Below are positions 63,208-64,000 of a stretch of DNA of 64,000 nucleotides, one piece after another (the stretch's first letter is position 1; each line of letters opens with the position of its first letter). The stretch is from Sulfuritalea sp. (GTDB lineage: Bacteria; Pseudomonadota; Gammaproteobacteria; Burkholderiales; Rhodocyclaceae). The position numbers and the translations under genes are program-made. Location of the stretch: positions 62,001 through 126,000 of the forward strand of contig JADJFK010000006.1 of the NCBI GenBank assembly GCA_016708585.1. The letters are read 5' to 3'. A model generated the notes under the pieces. It did not search any database and was not told the DNA's origin. It was given only the letters and a program-made list of their open reading frames with translations.

Positions 63208-64000
<793 letters not shown>

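Overview
The window is high-GC DNA (roughly two thirds G+C by eye) from a betaproteobacterium. I place it near the Rhodocyclales or Sterolibacteriaceae. The reasons are a CoA-thioester aromatic catabolic cluster, a smc-zipA-ligA order, a short single-domain QueF, an HU protein with an H1-like Lys/Ala tail, ppk and ppx divergently arranged, and an Mla/MCE operon with an auxiliary lipoprotein. Placement rests on gene content only. No rRNA and no CRISPR array were seen; one tRNA (Asn, GTT) is present.

Layout. 0-2.6 kb: a lower-GC MFS transporter and a TacA/TacT-type toxin-antitoxin pair bracketed by inverted copies of a short dispersed repeat. 2.6-20.9 kb: an aromatic-acid catabolic island. It holds a LysR regulator divergent from an EntE-like ligase, an FAD hydroxylase of the 2-aminobenzoyl-CoA/salicylyl-CoA class, a separate OYE/FMN-type reductase, a second aryl-CoA ligase broken by two single-base frameshifts, a Rid-family protein, three unrecognised small proteins, a 4HBT thioesterase, TrpB2, a fused 3-hydroxyacyl-CoA dehydrogenase/enoyl-CoA hydratase, and a tight operon for molybdenum-cofactor and sulfur chemistry (split XdhC, MoeA-MocA fusion, SufS, SufU) ending in a DUF2889 gene. 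The best reading is aerobic, CoA-dependent degradation of an ortho-substituted benzoate (2-aminobenzoate or salicylate). Three promoters in the island share a 17-bp operator-like motif.

20.9-31.7 kb: mostly housekeeping: FKBP isomerase, PhnA-like protein, tRNA-Asn, aromatic/aspartate aminotransferase, uvrB, protein phosphatase, rne (with an apparent frameshift near its start), rluC, a HAD phosphatase and a Rieske protein. 31.7-36.4 kb: SppA-type peptidase, then ppk and ppx facing away from each other around a small MITE-like element. 36.5-40 kb: MlaEFD-like lipid transport operon. 40-45.3 kb: acyl-CoA ligase, enoyl-CoA hydratase and an ACP-ligase-acyltransferase fusion. 45.3-50.9 kb: dsbB-dsbA, HpaI-type aldolase, a VapBC-like pair, succinate-semialdehyde dehydrogenase, LysE exporter and queF. 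51-59.9 kb: smc, zipA, ligA, galU, a purine phosphoribosyltransferase and HU. 59.9-64 kb: DUF1015 protein, DAHP synthase, a YefM/PIN toxin-antitoxin pair with a perfect operator palindrome, and the start of a Ser/Thr kinase cut by the window end.

Three single-base indels interrupt otherwise intact genes (two in the aryl-CoA ligase, one in rne). RNase E is normally essential, so assembly error is a live explanation for all three.
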